Positions 30,849 to 40,723 of a stretch of 40,760 bases of DNA are shown here, piece after piece (position 1 is the first letter of the stretch; the number at the start of each line of letters is the position of its first letter). The position numbers and the translations under genes were made by a program. The notes under the pieces are model-generated. The model made no database searches. It had not been told where the DNA came from and saw only the letters and a program-made list of their open reading frames with translations. The DNA is from Oscillospiraceae bacterium (GTDB lineage: Bacteria > Bacillota > Clostridia > Oscillospirales > Ruminococcaceae), in contig JAJQDP010000047.1 in the NCBI GenBank assembly GCA_021202155.1, positions 3,049 to 43,808 on the forward strand, in the 5' to 3' direction.

Positions 30849-31445
30849 ATGTGGCAATATGAGAAGAAACTGCAATATCCAGTCAAGATAACAAAGCCCG
30901 ACCCTGCGGCGGCGAAGATAATCATCTCGCAGTTCGGCGGACCGGACGGAGAGCTCAACGCTTCGATGCGCTATCTCTCCCAGAGATACACTGCACCCTG
31001 CCCCGAGGTCAAGGCAATCTTAAATGACATCGGGACAGAGGAACTTGGTCACATGGAGATGATCTGCGCCATCATCTATCAGCTCACGAAGAACCTCACC
31101 CCGAAAGAAATCAAGGAATCCGGTTTCGACACCTACTTCGTTGACCACACAACCGGTCTCTATCCGATAGCCGCTTCCGGAACGCCATTCTCGGCGGAAC
31201 TTTTCCAGTCGACCGGCGATCCGATTGCCGATCTGTCTGAGGACCTGGCGGCAGAGCAGAAGGCTCGCCTGACCTATGACAATATCTTAAGGCTCGTCGA
31301 CGACCCCGATGTAAGAGATGTAATCAAGTTCCTCCGCCAGCGCGAGATAGTCCACTTCCAGCGTTTCGGCGAAGCTATGCGACTGGTTACAGATCAGCTC
31401 GATTCAAAGAACTTCTACGCCTTCAATCCGAGCTTTGACAAATGA
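30849..31445 (+). CDS. cotJC: Spore-coat manganese catalase CotJC
   Basis: 198 residues, a manganese-catalase-type four-helix protein. Metal-binding EELGHMEM near residue 62 and a later REIVHFQRFGEA supply the Glu and His ligands. It is thought to remove hydrogen peroxide at the spore coat. It is the last gene of the cotJ operon and has its own terminator at 31451. The length matches Bacillus CotJC. Confidence 0.92.
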   Translation: MWQYEKKLQYPVKITKPDPAAAKIIISQFGGPDGELNASMRYLSQRYTAPCPEVKAILNDIGTEELGHMEMICAIIYQLTKNLTPKEIKESGFDTYFVDHTTGLYPIAASGTPFSAELFQSTGDPIADLSEDLAAEQKARLTYDNILRLVDDPDVRDVIKFLRQREIVHFQRFGEAMRLVTDQLDSKNFYAFNPSFDK

Positions 31446-31450
31446 GAATT

Positions 31451-31480
31451 TCCCGCCCCAGACCGGCGGGATTTTCTTTT
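31451..31480 (+). terminator. Intrinsic terminator of the cotJ operon
   Basis: TCCCGCC (31451-31457) / GGCGGGA (31465-31471) followed by TTTTCTTTT. Confidence 0.8.
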
Positions 31481-31512
31481 CGACAGACTTCTTATTCCGC
31501 TCAGACTAAAAT
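31479..31512 (+). promoter_or_regulatory. Candidate Spo0A-dependent promoter of spoIIE
   Basis: TTCGACA (31479-31485) is the reverse complement of the Spo0A box TGTCGAA. It overlaps the -35 position expected for a TAAAAT -10 at 31507-31512, with no good -35 of its own. This is the layout of sigma-A promoters activated by Spo0A, as at Bacillus spoIIE. Confidence 0.5.
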
Positions 31513-31542
31513 TACTGTGACTAAGCGAAAGGAAGTATCAGT

Positions 31543-33198
31543 ATGAAGCTCATGGAATCAGTCAAAGCCGCCCCAAAATCAACCGTAATCACAGTCGCAA
31601 AGCCGGTTCTCAGCTTTCTTGCAGGAGTAGTCCTCGCCGGCGCGCGGGTTTTGGGAGAGGATTCGGTGCTCTGCGCCGCTCTTGTAGCCGCACTCCCGTC
31701 AGTCTGCGGCTTTTCGGCACTTTTGGGTGCGGCAATCACCGCGATATTCACGGAAATCACGGCGGGGAAGGTTGCGTCCCTGACAAGTGCCATAGTAGCC
31801 CTCCTGACCCGTTTTCTCTTTGACGGGACAAGCAGGCGCAGATACCCCGCCTTTGTTTCAGTAGCCGCGACTGTCTCGTATCTTGGCTGTGCCGCTTTAG
31901 CGGGTGCTACTGCAGAAGTAGGTCTCACATACTACATAAGAATCGTCACAGCCGGTCTCATCCTTGGCGGAAGCACCTACTTAACAACAACCGTCTTCCG
32001 CAAAGGCATTCGGACTGCCACCAACTCCCAGATTCTTGCGCTATTTGCCCTCGCAGTGGTGGTAGCATCCTCCTACCACCTAGGCGAAATCCTCAGCTTT
32101 ACCGTCTGCATTGTCTGTGTGTATAAACTCACGCGCGAGAAATCTGAGCTCTCAGCAACTGTCCGTTCTGCCGCTCTCAGGCTGAGCTTTTTAGAGAATG
32201 CTCTCAGCCACTTCCCAAAGTTCATGAATCCGGGGCGGAATGAGCATAGCTTCAGAAACATGGTGGAGCTTTTAGCACTCACTGAAAGTGACCTCGGGAA
32301 ATCTATCACCTCTCAGAAGCCCGACCCGAAAATCTCTCGCCTGTGTGACCTCCTCTCAAAAAGAACCTCAAAGGAGGTCACAGCCGTCCCTCTCCCAGAC
32401 GGTGCGGTTGAGCTCTTCCTTCCGAAAAATACGCGAATTTCCGAGAACGCAATCATAAAAGCCGCCGAAAGAGCAGGAATTGGTAGTGGCATTGAGCTTT
32501 TCCGGAGTGAAACCGACCAATACATCCGCTTTACTTTGACGCCAAAGCCAAAGTGGCATTTTGATGCCGGAGTCTGCCAGATTGCGGCGAATTCTTCCGA
32601 GCCGGATAGCTCAGTCTGCGGCGACCGTGCAGAAATCTGGAGCTTTGGAGTCTATAGCTATATGATTCTCTCCGACGGCATGGGCACAGGAAGCGAAGCC
32701 GGAGCAGTCGCTAAAAGCCTTATAGCGGCATTCAAGACTCTCACCGAAGCCGGATATTCTCTCGAATCTGCGCTTCGCCTTTCCTCCGAATACATCCGCT
32801 CCTGCCAGCCGGACGAGTCGTTCGCAACGCTTGACATCCTGTCAGCAAATCTGATGACTGGCGAGGTGACTATCCGGAAATGTGGGGCGGGGAAGAGCTA
32901 TATTCTTTCACCCGACGGCGTTACCCCGATTCCTGCTGGAGGATACCCAATAGGAATTCTGGAGGAAATCAGCCTGACAAGCATTAGGGTAGCGACCTCC
33001 GACAACCTCACGATTCTCATGATGACTGATGGCGCAGAAGGCGTTGGCATCGAGAAGCTGGCATCGATTTCCAACGATTCGGACAAGCTGTCCACAGATG
33101 ATTTAGCTGCTTTGGTGACGCGAGAAGCCTATAAGTGCCAGAAAGAGAATTACCGTGACGATATTACTGTTGCAGTAACCAGGCTTTCAAAAAATTAA
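31543..33198 (+). CDS. spoIIE: Stage II sporulation protein E-like phosphatase (short form)
   Basis: 551 residues against about 820 in Bacillus. Several membrane segments fill residues ~15-205; a reduced central region follows; the C-terminal PP2C-type phosphatase spans ~340-550, with LSDGMGTGSEA (Asp378), LMMTDGAEG and DDITVAVTRL metal-site blocks. AAAGGAAG precedes the ATG. SpoIIE dephosphorylates SpoIIAA to activate sigma-F in the forespore and helps place the polar septum with FtsZ. The phosphatase core is intact; the missing length comes from fewer membrane helices and part of the middle domain. It follows the cotJ operon but has its own control region. Confidence 0.88.
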   Translation: MKLMESVKAAPKSTVITVAKPVLSFLAGVVLAGARVLGEDSVLCAALVAALPSVCGFSALLGAAITAIFTEITAGKVASLTSAIVALLTRFLFDGTSRRRYPAFVSVAATVSYLGCAALAGATAEVGLTYYIRIVTAGLILGGSTYLTTTVFRKGIRTATNSQILALFALAVVVASSYHLGEILSFTVCIVCVYKLTREKSELSATVRSAALRLSFLENALSHFPKFMNPGRNEHSFRNMVELLALTESDLGKSITSQKPDPKISRLCDLLSKRTSKEVTAVPLPDGAVELFLPKNTRISENAIIKAAERAGIGSGIELFRSETDQYIRFTLTPKPKWHFDAGVCQIAANSSEPDSSVCGDRAEIWSFGVYSYMILSDGMGTGSEAGAVAKSLIAAFKTLTEAGYSLESALRLSSEYIRSCQPDESFATLDILSANLMTGEVTIRKCGAGKSYILSPDGVTPIPAGGYPIGILEEISLTSIRVATSDNLTILMMTDGAEGVGIEKLASISNDSDKLSTDDLAALVTREAYKCQKENYRDDITVAVTRLSKN

Positions 33199-33271
33199 AA
33201 GAATTCTTTGTTAAGGTTGCACAAAAAAATGCGTTGAAAAATGTTAAAAACGTCAAATTGGTCTAAACTCC

Positions 33272-33300
33272 TTGCAATATTCAGCAAAGCTTGCTATAAT
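33272..33300 (+). promoter_or_regulatory. Sigma-A promoter of the glycogen operon
   Basis: TTGCAA (33272-33277), 17-bp spacer, TATAAT (33295-33300) with TGC before it. The leader (about 33307-33400) contains an AAACGG/CCGTTT hairpin near 33318-33337. Confidence 0.75.
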
Positions 33301-33400
33301 GAATCCATAAGCGAGTAAACGGAATAAGTGCCGTTTTGCTTGATACAAAAATATTAAATCCTAAGGAAATATTGACATAAAGAAAGAAGGGGTTATAGAT

Positions 33401-35353
33401 ATGTCCAACGTTATTCCTGTCAAGGAAACCTTTGACCTGGGGTCGGCGATTGCAAGCTTTTTAGATGGAAAAAACTACGACTGTGCGGACTTTTTGGGTG
33501 CGCATAAGAGAGACGAGGGCGGCTATGTCTTCCGCGTCTGGGCACCAAGAGCAAAGCGCGTTTCTCTTGTGGGTGACTTCAACGGATGGGACAAGGACGC
33601 CAACCCGTGCCACAGAATCGATGGCGGTATCTGGGAATGCACGGCGCAGGCACTTGATACATATTCGACATACAAGTACTTTGTAGAAGGTGCGGATGGT
33701 TCGGCAAGAATGAAAGCCGATCCTTATGGTGTCCACATGGAAACGCCTCCCGGAACAGCAACCAAGATTTTCGACATCGGGGGTTACAAGTGGGGCGACT
33801 CATCCTGGATGACGCGCAGAAAGAGAAGCACTCCCTACGACAAGCCAATGAACATCTACGAGGTGAACCTTAGCTCGTGGAAGCGTTATCCCGACGGCAA
33901 CGTCTACAGCTACGAAAAGGCGGCAGACGAGCTTATCCCGTACCTGAAAGAGATGAACTACACACATATCGAGTTCATGCCACTCACTGAGTACCCTTAT
34001 GAGGGCTCATGGGGCTACCAGGTAATGGGCTATTTCGCGCCGACCTCCCGCTATGGCACTCCAGAGGGCTTTATGAAGATGGTCGACAAATTCCATCAGG
34101 CGGGAATCGCAGTTATCCTCGACTGGGTTCCGGCGCACTTCCCGAAAGACGGCGCAGGACTCTATGAGTTTGACGGTTCACCCTGTTATGAGTATGCTGA
34201 TCCGCTCAAAATGGAGCACAAAGCCTGGGGAACAAGAGTATTCGACTTTGGCAGACCCGAGGTCAGGTCCTTCCTCATTTCGAGTGCACTCTATTGGCTC
34301 GAAAAGTACCATGTCGATGGTCTGAGAGTAGATGCGGTCGCATCGATGCTCTATCTTGACTATGACAGACAGGGTGGCGAGTGGAGACCGAACAAGTTCG
34401 GTGGACACGAGAATCTTGAGGCGGTAGAATTCCTTCAGATGCTCAATACCGCAGTCTTCTCAAGATGCCCGAACGCAATAATGATAGCCGAAGAGTCGAC
34501 AGCTTGGGCAAACGTCACAAAGCCTGTAGATATGAACGGCTTGGGCTTCAACTTCAAGTGGAACATGGGTTGGATGAACGACATGATGCACTACATGTCG
34601 CTCGACCCCTATTTCCGCAAGTTCAACCACGACAAGCTCACGTTTTCCTTCTTCTATGCGTTTTCCGAGAACTTCATTCTTCCGATTTCGCACGACGAGG
34701 TCGTCCACGGCAAGCATTCACTTGTCGACAAGATGCCGGGCGATGCAGACTCAAAGCTTGCAAATGACAGAGCCTTCTTAGGCTACATGATGGCTCACCC
34801 AGGCAAAAAGCTACTGTTCATGGGAAGCGAATTCGCACAGTTCCGCGAGTGGGACTACTCCAACGGACTTGAGTGGTTCATGCCCGAAAAGTTCGAGGCA
34901 CACCGCGATTTCCAGGAATACGTCAGGAATCTCAACAAGTTCTATCTTGAAAACCCGCCTATGTGGCAGGAGGACTACTCCTGGAAGGGCTTCACCTGGA
35001 TAGCGGCTGACGACAATGAGCAGAGTGTTATTGTCTTCAGAAGAATCGACAAGGCTGGAAAGGAAATTGTGGTTGTCTGCAACTTCGTTCCGGTCGAGAG
35101 AAAGGGCTATCGCTTCGGCGTACCCTATAAAGGAACCTATACCGAGGTTCTCAACTCAGCATCAAAGAATGGCTCACCCTATCTTAATGGCACTGTGAAG
35201 TCGGAAGCAATTGCATCCCATGGCATGGAGCAGTCGATAGCGGTTGACATCCCTCCGATGTCGGTAATGTATTTCAAGGTCAGAAAATCCGGAGGCAGAA
35301 AAGCTGCCAAGCCGGCGGATGCCGAAAAGCCATCCGAAGAATCTGACAAATAA
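33401..35353 (+). CDS. glgB: 1,4-alpha-glucan branching enzyme
   Basis: 650 residues. An N-terminal CBM48 domain ([21 protein letters not shown]) is followed by a GH13 barrel: DWVPAHF, GLRVDAV (nucleophile Asp311), IAEEST (acid Glu364) and SHDEVVHG (Asp432), then a C-terminal beta domain. It moves glucan chains to form alpha-1,6 branches in glycogen. GAAGGGG precedes the ATG. A Lys/Ala/Glu-rich tail of ~20 residues after MSVMYFKV is unlike most GlgB. It leads the glgB-C-D-A operon, and only 38 bases separate it from glgC. Confidence 0.95.
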   Translation: MSNVIPVKETFDLGSAIASFLDGKNYDCADFLGAHKRDEGGYVFRVWAPRAKRVSLVGDFNGWDKDANPCHRIDGGIWECTAQALDTYSTYKYFVEGADGSARMKADPYGVHMETPPGTATKIFDIGGYKWGDSSWMTRRKRSTPYDKPMNIYEVNLSSWKRYPDGNVYSYEKAADELIPYLKEMNYTHIEFMPLTEYPYEGSWGYQVMGYFAPTSRYGTPEGFMKMVDKFHQAGIAVILDWVPAHFPKDGAGLYEFDGSPCYEYADPLKMEHKAWGTRVFDFGRPEVRSFLISSALYWLEKYHVDGLRVDAVASMLYLDYDRQGGEWRPNKFGGHENLEAVEFLQMLNTAVFSRCPNAIMIAEESTAWANVTKPVDMNGLGFNFKWNMGWMNDMMHYMSLDPYFRKFNHDKLTFSFFYAFSENFILPISHDEVVHGKHSLVDKMPGDADSKLANDRAFLGYMMAHPGKKLLFMGSEFAQFREWDYSNGLEWFMPEKFEAHRDFQEYVRNLNKFYLENPPMWQEDYSWKGFTWIAADDNEQSVIVFRRIDKAGKEIVVVCNFVPVERKGYRFGVPYKGTYTEVLNSASKNGSPYLNGTVKSEAIASHGMEQSIAVDIPPMSVMYFKVRKSGGRKAAKPADAEKPSEESDK

Positions 35354-35391
35354 TAGAGCGTTTTCAATTCAAATCTGAAAGGAAGAGTGTA

Positions 35392-36594
35392 ATGTACAAC
35401 AAAAAAGAATGCGTTGCGATGCTTTTGGCAGGCGGACAGGGTTCAAGACTGTACGCACTGACAAAGAACGTAGCCAAGCCCGCCGTACCCTATGGAGGCA
35501 AGTACAGAATCATCGATTTCCCGCTGTCTAACTGTGTCAACTCAGGTATCGACACAGTGGGTGTTCTGACCCAGTATCAGCCGCTCGTTCTGAACGACTA
35601 TATCGGCAACGGACAGGCATGGAACCTTGACCGAATCCACGGAGGAGTTCATATTCTTCCGCCTTATCAGTCAAATTCCGGTGCACAGTGGTATGAAGGC
35701 ACAGCTAATGCCATCTACCAGAACCTGTCGTTCATCGACAGATACGACCCCGAATATGTCGTAATCCTTTCGGGTGACCACATCTACAAGATGGATTACT
35801 CGAAAATGTTAAGCTTCCACAAGGAAAAGGACGCCGTCTGCACAATCGCAGTTCTCGACGTTGAATACGAGGAAGCATCAAGATTCGGAATCATGTCGGT
35901 TGACGAGGATAACGCAATCACCAAGTTCGTCGAAAAGCCCAAGGTTCCCGAGAGCACTTTAGCTTCAATGGGCATCTACATATTCTCATATCCGACCCTC
36001 AAGAAGTACCTCATCGAGAACGAGCAGGACGAAACCGCCACAAAGGACTTCGGCAAGAACATTATTCCTGCACTCCTTGAGAACAAGGAAAGACTCTATG
36101 CCTACAGATTCGAGGGATACTGGAAGGATGTCGGAACGATAGACAGCCTCTGGGAAGCAAATATGGATCTCCTGAGCCCGACTGTATCGCTCGATCTCTA
36201 TGACCCGAGCTGGAAGATCTACTCAAATAACGACTCCCGTGCACCTCACATCATCGGCAAAAATGCCAAGATTCAGAATTCTATGGTAACCACTGGCTGT
36301 GTCATTGACGGCGCAGTAGAATTCTCGATGATTTCCGGTGGAGTCACCATCGAAGAGGGCGCAGTAGTAACCGACTCAATTCTCATGCCTGGCGCGACCG
36401 TAAAGAAGGGTGCGGTGGTTGAGTATTCGATAGTCGGCGAGTCAAGCGTCATTGAGCCGGGTGCGCATATCGGTGCAAGACCCGAAACGGTAGAGAACAA
36501 GGACGAGTGGGGAGTAGCTGTCGTCGGTCACGACGTAACAATAAGCTCCGGCGCAGTCGTCAAGCCCAAAGAGATAATCTCTGCCGACATGTAA
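35392..36594 (+). CDS. glgC: Glucose-1-phosphate adenylyltransferase, catalytic subunit
   Basis: 400 residues. It makes ADP-glucose from glucose-1-phosphate and ATP, the committed step. The nucleotide-binding [11 protein letters not shown], the sugar-site FVEKPK and the [15 protein letters not shown] block are intact; a left-handed beta helix of hexapeptide repeats forms the C-terminus. AAAGGAAG precedes the ATG. In Firmicutes it works with GlgD, encoded 13 bases downstream. Confidence 0.95.
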   Translation: MYNKKECVAMLLAGGQGSRLYALTKNVAKPAVPYGGKYRIIDFPLSNCVNSGIDTVGVLTQYQPLVLNDYIGNGQAWNLDRIHGGVHILPPYQSNSGAQWYEGTANAIYQNLSFIDRYDPEYVVILSGDHIYKMDYSKMLSFHKEKDAVCTIAVLDVEYEEASRFGIMSVDEDNAITKFVEKPKVPESTLASMGIYIFSYPTLKKYLIENEQDETATKDFGKNIIPALLENKERLYAYRFEGYWKDVGTIDSLWEANMDLLSPTVSLDLYDPSWKIYSNNDSRAPHIIGKNAKIQNSMVTTGCVIDGAVEFSMISGGVTIEEGAVVTDSILMPGATVKKGAVVEYSIVGESSVIEPGAHIGARPETVENKDEWGVAVVGHDVTISSGAVVKPKEIISADM

Positions 36595-36607
36595 GGAGGA
36601 AGCGGTA

Positions 36608-37735
36608 ATGAGCTATAATATGACAAATGTATTGGGCATTATCTTCGCAAATTCCCATGATGAGGCTCTGCCCGAGCTTGCATCAAACCGCACGATGGCA
36701 TCAGTCCCGTTCGGCGGAAGATTTCGCCTTATCGACTTCCAGCTTTCAAGCATGGTCAATTCCGGAATGTCGACCGTCGGAATCATCACAAAGTCTAACT
36801 ATGAGTCGCTTCTTGACCATATCGGAAGTGCGAGATATTGGGATTTGGCTCGCTCCTATGGCGGACTTACAATCCTTCCGCCTTATGGAAATATCGACTC
36901 CGGTCTCTATGTCGGAAAGCTTGAAGCCCTAAGAGGAGCTCTTGGCTACATCAAGAAGACCGGCTGTGAGTATGTAATCCTTGCTGACGGAAACGTCGTC
37001 CTCAATGCCGATTACTCCAAGATTATCGAGGAGCATATCGCTTCCGGAGCTGACATCACCTGCGTTGCCTCCACCGGCAATTATTCTGCTTCCGAAACTG
37101 CCGATGCTGTAGCTTTCGAGACAGATTCAACCGGCAGAGTAAAGGAGACAATTCTTAACGCTGCAAAGGCTGGAAAGTACACCTTGGGTCTTAATATCAA
37201 TATTCTCTCCACTGCACTTCTTGAGAGCCTGGTTATGGATCTTATCCCAAGAGGAAAGAACATCTTCGACAGAGACGTTTTGCAGGCAAAGGCCGGAAAG
37301 CTCAACATTCGTGTTCATGAGTACACCGGCTACTACAGCAGAATCTACGATTTCGAGAGCTATTATACCGAGAACATGAAGCTTCTTGACCCCGATAACC
37401 TGGGTAAGCTCATCTTAAAGAAGAGACCTGTTTACACCAAGGTTCGCGATGACGCTCCTTCAAAGTACGGTCTTGACAGCTCGGTAAATAACTGTCTTGT
37501 CGCTGACGGCTGTGTTATCGATGGCGTTGTCGAAAATTCCATTCTCTTCAGAGGCGTCAAGATTGCAAAGGGTGCTGTAGTCAAGAACTGCATTCTCATG
37601 CAGGACACTTCTGTCGGAAAGGAAACCATGATTTCCAACATCATTACCGATAAGGACGTTGTAATTGGCGACGATCTGAGAATTTCGTCCGCTGTCGGAA
37701 GTCCTCTCTACATCGGCAAGAAGAGAGTCCTCTAA
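36608..37735 (+). CDS. glgD: GlgD, non-catalytic partner of ADP-glucose pyrophosphorylase
   Basis: 375 residues, similar to GlgC in fold but with the nucleotide-binding loop replaced by IIFANSHDEALPELASNR, so it lacks the GGxGxRL motif and is probably inactive alone. The beta-helix part remains. GlgD proteins increase activity of GlgC in a mixed complex in Firmicutes. AAGGAGGAAG precedes the ATG. Confidence 0.93.
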   Translation: MSYNMTNVLGIIFANSHDEALPELASNRTMASVPFGGRFRLIDFQLSSMVNSGMSTVGIITKSNYESLLDHIGSARYWDLARSYGGLTILPPYGNIDSGLYVGKLEALRGALGYIKKTGCEYVILADGNVVLNADYSKIIEEHIASGADITCVASTGNYSASETADAVAFETDSTGRVKETILNAAKAGKYTLGLNINILSTALLESLVMDLIPRGKNIFDRDVLQAKAGKLNIRVHEYTGYYSRIYDFESYYTENMKLLDPDNLGKLILKKRPVYTKVRDDAPSKYGLDSSVNNCLVADGCVIDGVVENSILFRGVKIAKGAVVKNCILMQDTSVGKETMISNIITDKDVVIGDDLRISSAVGSPLYIGKKRVL

Positions 37736-37748
37736 AAAAGAAGGAACG

Positions 37749-39179
37749 GTGATTGAATTGAAAATTCTATATTGTGCAAGTGAAGCACTGCCTTATGTGG
37801 CATCGGGCGGACTTGCTGATGTCGCAGGCTCGCTTCCGAAGGCACTTTGTGAAGCAGGTGCTGATTGCCGGGTGGTGCTCCCGCTCTATGGCACCATCAA
37901 GCAGGAACTGAGAGACAGCCTTGAGTATGTTACAAACTTCTTTGTTCCGGTGGCTTGGAGAAGCCAGTACTGCGGCGTCTTCAAGGGCGAAGCGGCAGGA
38001 GTTACATATTATCTTTTAGACAACGAGTACTACTTCAAGCGCAACACCATCTATGGTCACTATGACGACGCTGAGAGATTCGCTTTCTTTGCAAGAGCAA
38101 TTTTGGAACTCATCAAGAATATCGACTTCAAGCCGGATATTCTCAACTGCAACGACTGGCAGACCGCTCTCACTCCCGTTTACTATAACCTCTTCTACAA
38201 GGGTGAAGAGGGAATGGGCAACATCAAGACGGTGTTCACCATCCACAATATCCAGTACCAGGGCAAGTACGGTATGGAGCTCTGCTCCGACCTCCTCGGC
38301 ATCCCCGATTATGCAAGAGGAATCTTGGAGTACGACAACTGCTGTAACTTCATGAAGGGTGCGTTCGAGGTCGCTGACAAGATTACAACCGTTTCTCCGA
38401 CCTATGCCTGGGAGATTCTGAATCCCTACTTCTCACACGGTCTCGACCCCGTTCTCTGGAGCAAGCAGTATAAGCTCACCGGCTTCCTGAACGGAATCGA
38501 CCAGGACATCTATAACCCTGAGACCGACCCCGCACTCGCCGCCAACTATAGCGTCTCGGACAAGTCCGGCAAGGCTGTCTGCAAGAAGGCGATTTTGGAG
38601 GAATTCGGTCTTCCCGACGGCAAGGAGCCGGTCATGGGAATAGTCACAAGACTCGCTTCCCACAAGGGCGTCGACCTCATCAAGTGCGTCTTTGAGGACA
38701 TGGTTCACCTTGGCTACAAGTTCGTAATCCTTGGCTCCGGCGAGAAGCAGTATGAAGACTTCTTCCGCGAGATGGCTTACAGGTATCCGGACAGAGTCGG
38801 AGTCAAGATAGGCTTCATTCCCGACGTAGCCCACAGAATCTATGCCGGTGCCGACATGTTCCTGATGCCGTCCCAGAGCGAGCCCTGTGGTCTGGCTCAG
38901 ATGGTGGCTTTGAGATACGGAACAATCCCGATAGTCCGTGAAACCGGCGGCTTAAAGGACTCTATCGTCGACTGCGGCGGTCCTGGCGGCAACGGCTTCA
39001 CCTTCAAGACCTACAACGCTCACGACATGCTCGATGCAACCGTCCGTGCAAGAGCCTACTATGACCAGAGAATGCAGTGGGGCAAGCTGACTTCTCACGC
39101 TATGCGTGAAGATTTCAGTTGGGCTCGCTCGGCAGAACTCTACATGGGTCTCTACAGAGAGCTTGCAGGGGACATTTAA
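37749..39179 (+). CDS. glgA: Glycogen synthase (ADP-glucose type)
   Basis: 476 residues, GT5 family. It extends glycogen chains from ADP-glucose. N-terminal ASEALPYVASGGLADVAGSLP carries the donor loop; the usual Lys of K-x-G-G-L is Ala18 here. C-terminal SQSEPCGLAQMVALRYGTIP and RETGGLKDSIVDC are typical catalytic blocks. Two starts are possible: GTG at 37749, and TTG at 37758, which would give the common family start MKILYCASEA. AAGGA at 37741 is only 3 bases before the GTG, so the TTG may be used. Last gene of the operon; a strong terminator follows. Confidence 0.93.
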   Translation: MIELKILYCASEALPYVASGGLADVAGSLPKALCEAGADCRVVLPLYGTIKQELRDSLEYVTNFFVPVAWRSQYCGVFKGEAAGVTYYLLDNEYYFKRNTIYGHYDDAERFAFFARAILELIKNIDFKPDILNCNDWQTALTPVYYNLFYKGEEGMGNIKTVFTIHNIQYQGKYGMELCSDLLGIPDYARGILEYDNCCNFMKGAFEVADKITTVSPTYAWEILNPYFSHGLDPVLWSKQYKLTGFLNGIDQDIYNPETDPALAANYSVSDKSGKAVCKKAILEEFGLPDGKEPVMGIVTRLASHKGVDLIKCVFEDMVHLGYKFVILGSGEKQYEDFFREMAYRYPDRVGVKIGFIPDVAHRIYAGADMFLMPSQSEPCGLAQMVALRYGTIPIVRETGGLKDSIVDCGGPGGNGFTFKTYNAHDMLDATVRARAYYDQRMQWGKLTSHAMREDFSWARSAELYMGLYRELAGDI

Positions 39180-39193
39180 CTGACATTTATAAT

Positions 39194-39221
39194 AAAATCC
39201 TCACCAATCGGTGGGGATTTT
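39194..39221 (+). terminator. Intrinsic terminator of the glycogen operon
   Basis: A 12-bp stem AAAATCCTCACC (39194-39205) / GGTGGGGATTTT (39210-39221) with a four-base loop and one G-U pair. Confidence 0.88.
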
Positions 39222-39252
39222 GTTGCATATAGTCACTACTTTTAAATAACAG

Positions 39253-39281
39253 TTGCAAACTGTGTGAAAAGGTGCTAAAAT
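39253..39281 (+). promoter_or_regulatory. Sigma-A promoter of trkA
   Basis: TTGCAA (39253-39258), 17-bp spacer, TAAAAT (39276-39281) with TGC before it. Confidence 0.7.
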
Positions 39282-39329
39282 AGTGTTGAAATCCGCCTGA
39301 ACGGGCGTGGAAGGGAATATCACTTTGAA

Positions 39330-40688
39330 ATGAAAATTACTGTTGCTGGATGCGGAAAAATTGGAATGGAGATTGTTGGAGCACTGTCTGCTGAAGGTCA
39401 CGACGTTGTCGCTGTCGACATCGACGCGGATGTTGTGAACCTGACAACCAATGTTTACGATGTGATGGGCGTTATCGGCAATGCCTCAGATTATGAGACG
39501 CTTGTCGAGGCAAATGTCGAGAAGGCTGATATTTTCGTCGCGTGTATGGACTCTGATGAGCAAAACATGCTCGCCTGCTTCTTAGCTAAAAAGATGGGTG
39601 CCGAGAACACAATCGCCCGTATTAGAAACCCTGAATATAACGACAACAGCCTTGGCTTCTTAAGAAAGCACCTGGAGCTTTCACTTGCATTGAATCCCGA
39701 GCTCTTAACAGCTCAGGAGATGTACAATATCCTGAAATTCCCGTCTGCAGTCAGAATCGAAAGCTTCTCAAGAAGAAATCTTGAGATGATTGAAATAATT
39801 ATCCCTCAGGGCAGTGAGCTTGACGGAATGAACCTCATCAAAGTCCGCGAAAAGTTCAACGCAAACTTCCTTGTATGCTGTGTTCAGAGGGGCAGTGAGG
39901 TTTATATCCCAAGCGGCACATTTGAGCTCAAAGCTGGCGACAAGATAGGAATAACTGCCTCCCTCACCGAAATGTCGAAGCTTTTAAAGATGGTCGGAGT
40001 CCTCAAGAAAAAAGCCAAGCACACAATGATTTTGGGCGGAAGCAAGATTGCATTCTATCTCGCCGCCCTGATAAACAGAAGTGGCGGATATTCAAAGATT
40101 ATAGACAAGAACAAGGCTCGCTGTGAAGAGCTTGCCGGGCTTCTTCCCGGTACGTCAATTATCTATGGTGACGGAATGCAACAGGAGCTCCTTTTGGAAG
40201 AGGGCATCGAAAGTGCCGATGCTTTTGTCTCCCTTACCGGCTTTGATGAGGAAAATATCCTAACCGCAATATTTGCCTCCATGCAGAATGTCCCGAAGGT
40301 CATCGCCAAGGTCAATCGGGATGAGCTTGTTGAGATGGCGACAAAGATAGGCGTCGAGTGCGTAGTCTCTCCGAAGGACATCACCTCGTCGGTAGTTGTC
40401 AAGTACGCAAGAGCCCTCGAAAACAGTGTCGGTTCATCCGTTGAGACGCTCTATAAGCTGATGGACGGCAAGGTCGAAGCCCTTGAATTCTTAGTCAACT
40501 CCGAATCAAAGCTGACAGGAATCCCTCTTAAGAGCCTTGAGCTCAAGAAGGGAATCCTCATCGCCGGAATCATGCGCGGCAGAAAGACAATAATCCCCTC
40601 CGGCAACGACGTAATAAACGTCGGCGACCGGGTAGTAGTCATCTCCGGAAATCTCGGCTTGGGTGATTTGGTGGACATTTTAGCATGA
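39330..40688 (+). CDS. trkA: Trk potassium-uptake peripheral protein TrkA
   Basis: 452 residues with two RCK units. Each has a Rossmann NAD-binding domain (KITVAGCGKIGMEIV at the start; HTMILGGSKIAFYLA near 230) and a TrkA-C domain ending in GD.IGITA or GDRVVVISG. It regulates a TrkH/TrkG potassium channel in the membrane; no trkH gene lies in the window, though it could follow. AAGGGA lies 13 bases before the ATG, a rather long spacing. The last codons run directly into a truncated dispersed repeat. Confidence 0.92.
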   Translation: MKITVAGCGKIGMEIVGALSAEGHDVVAVDIDADVVNLTTNVYDVMGVIGNASDYETLVEANVEKADIFVACMDSDEQNMLACFLAKKMGAENTIARIRNPEYNDNSLGFLRKHLELSLALNPELLTAQEMYNILKFPSAVRIESFSRRNLEMIEIIIPQGSELDGMNLIKVREKFNANFLVCCVQRGSEVYIPSGTFELKAGDKIGITASLTEMSKLLKMVGVLKKKAKHTMILGGSKIAFYLAALINRSGGYSKIIDKNKARCEELAGLLPGTSIIYGDGMQQELLLEEGIESADAFVSLTGFDEENILTAIFASMQNVPKVIAKVNRDELVEMATKIGVECVVSPKDITSSVVVKYARALENSVGSSVETLYKLMDGKVEALEFLVNSESKLTGIPLKSLELKKGILIAGIMRGRKTIIPSGNDVINVGDRVVVISGNLGLGDLVDILA

Positions 40689-40689
40689 A

Positions 40690-40723
40690 TTTTGACAGAA
40701 CGTAAATAGCCTCCCCTGAAAGG
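40690..40723. repeat. Truncated palindromic repeat R6 at a sequence junction
   Basis: Bases 40690-40723 match R1 (about 879-912) with two differences, through CCTCCCCTGAAAGG. Where R1 continues with GGAGGGGG, this copy changes abruptly to CATACGCGTACACTTAAGCG and stays unrelated to the end of the window. It begins 2 bases after the trkA stop. Confidence 0.6.
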
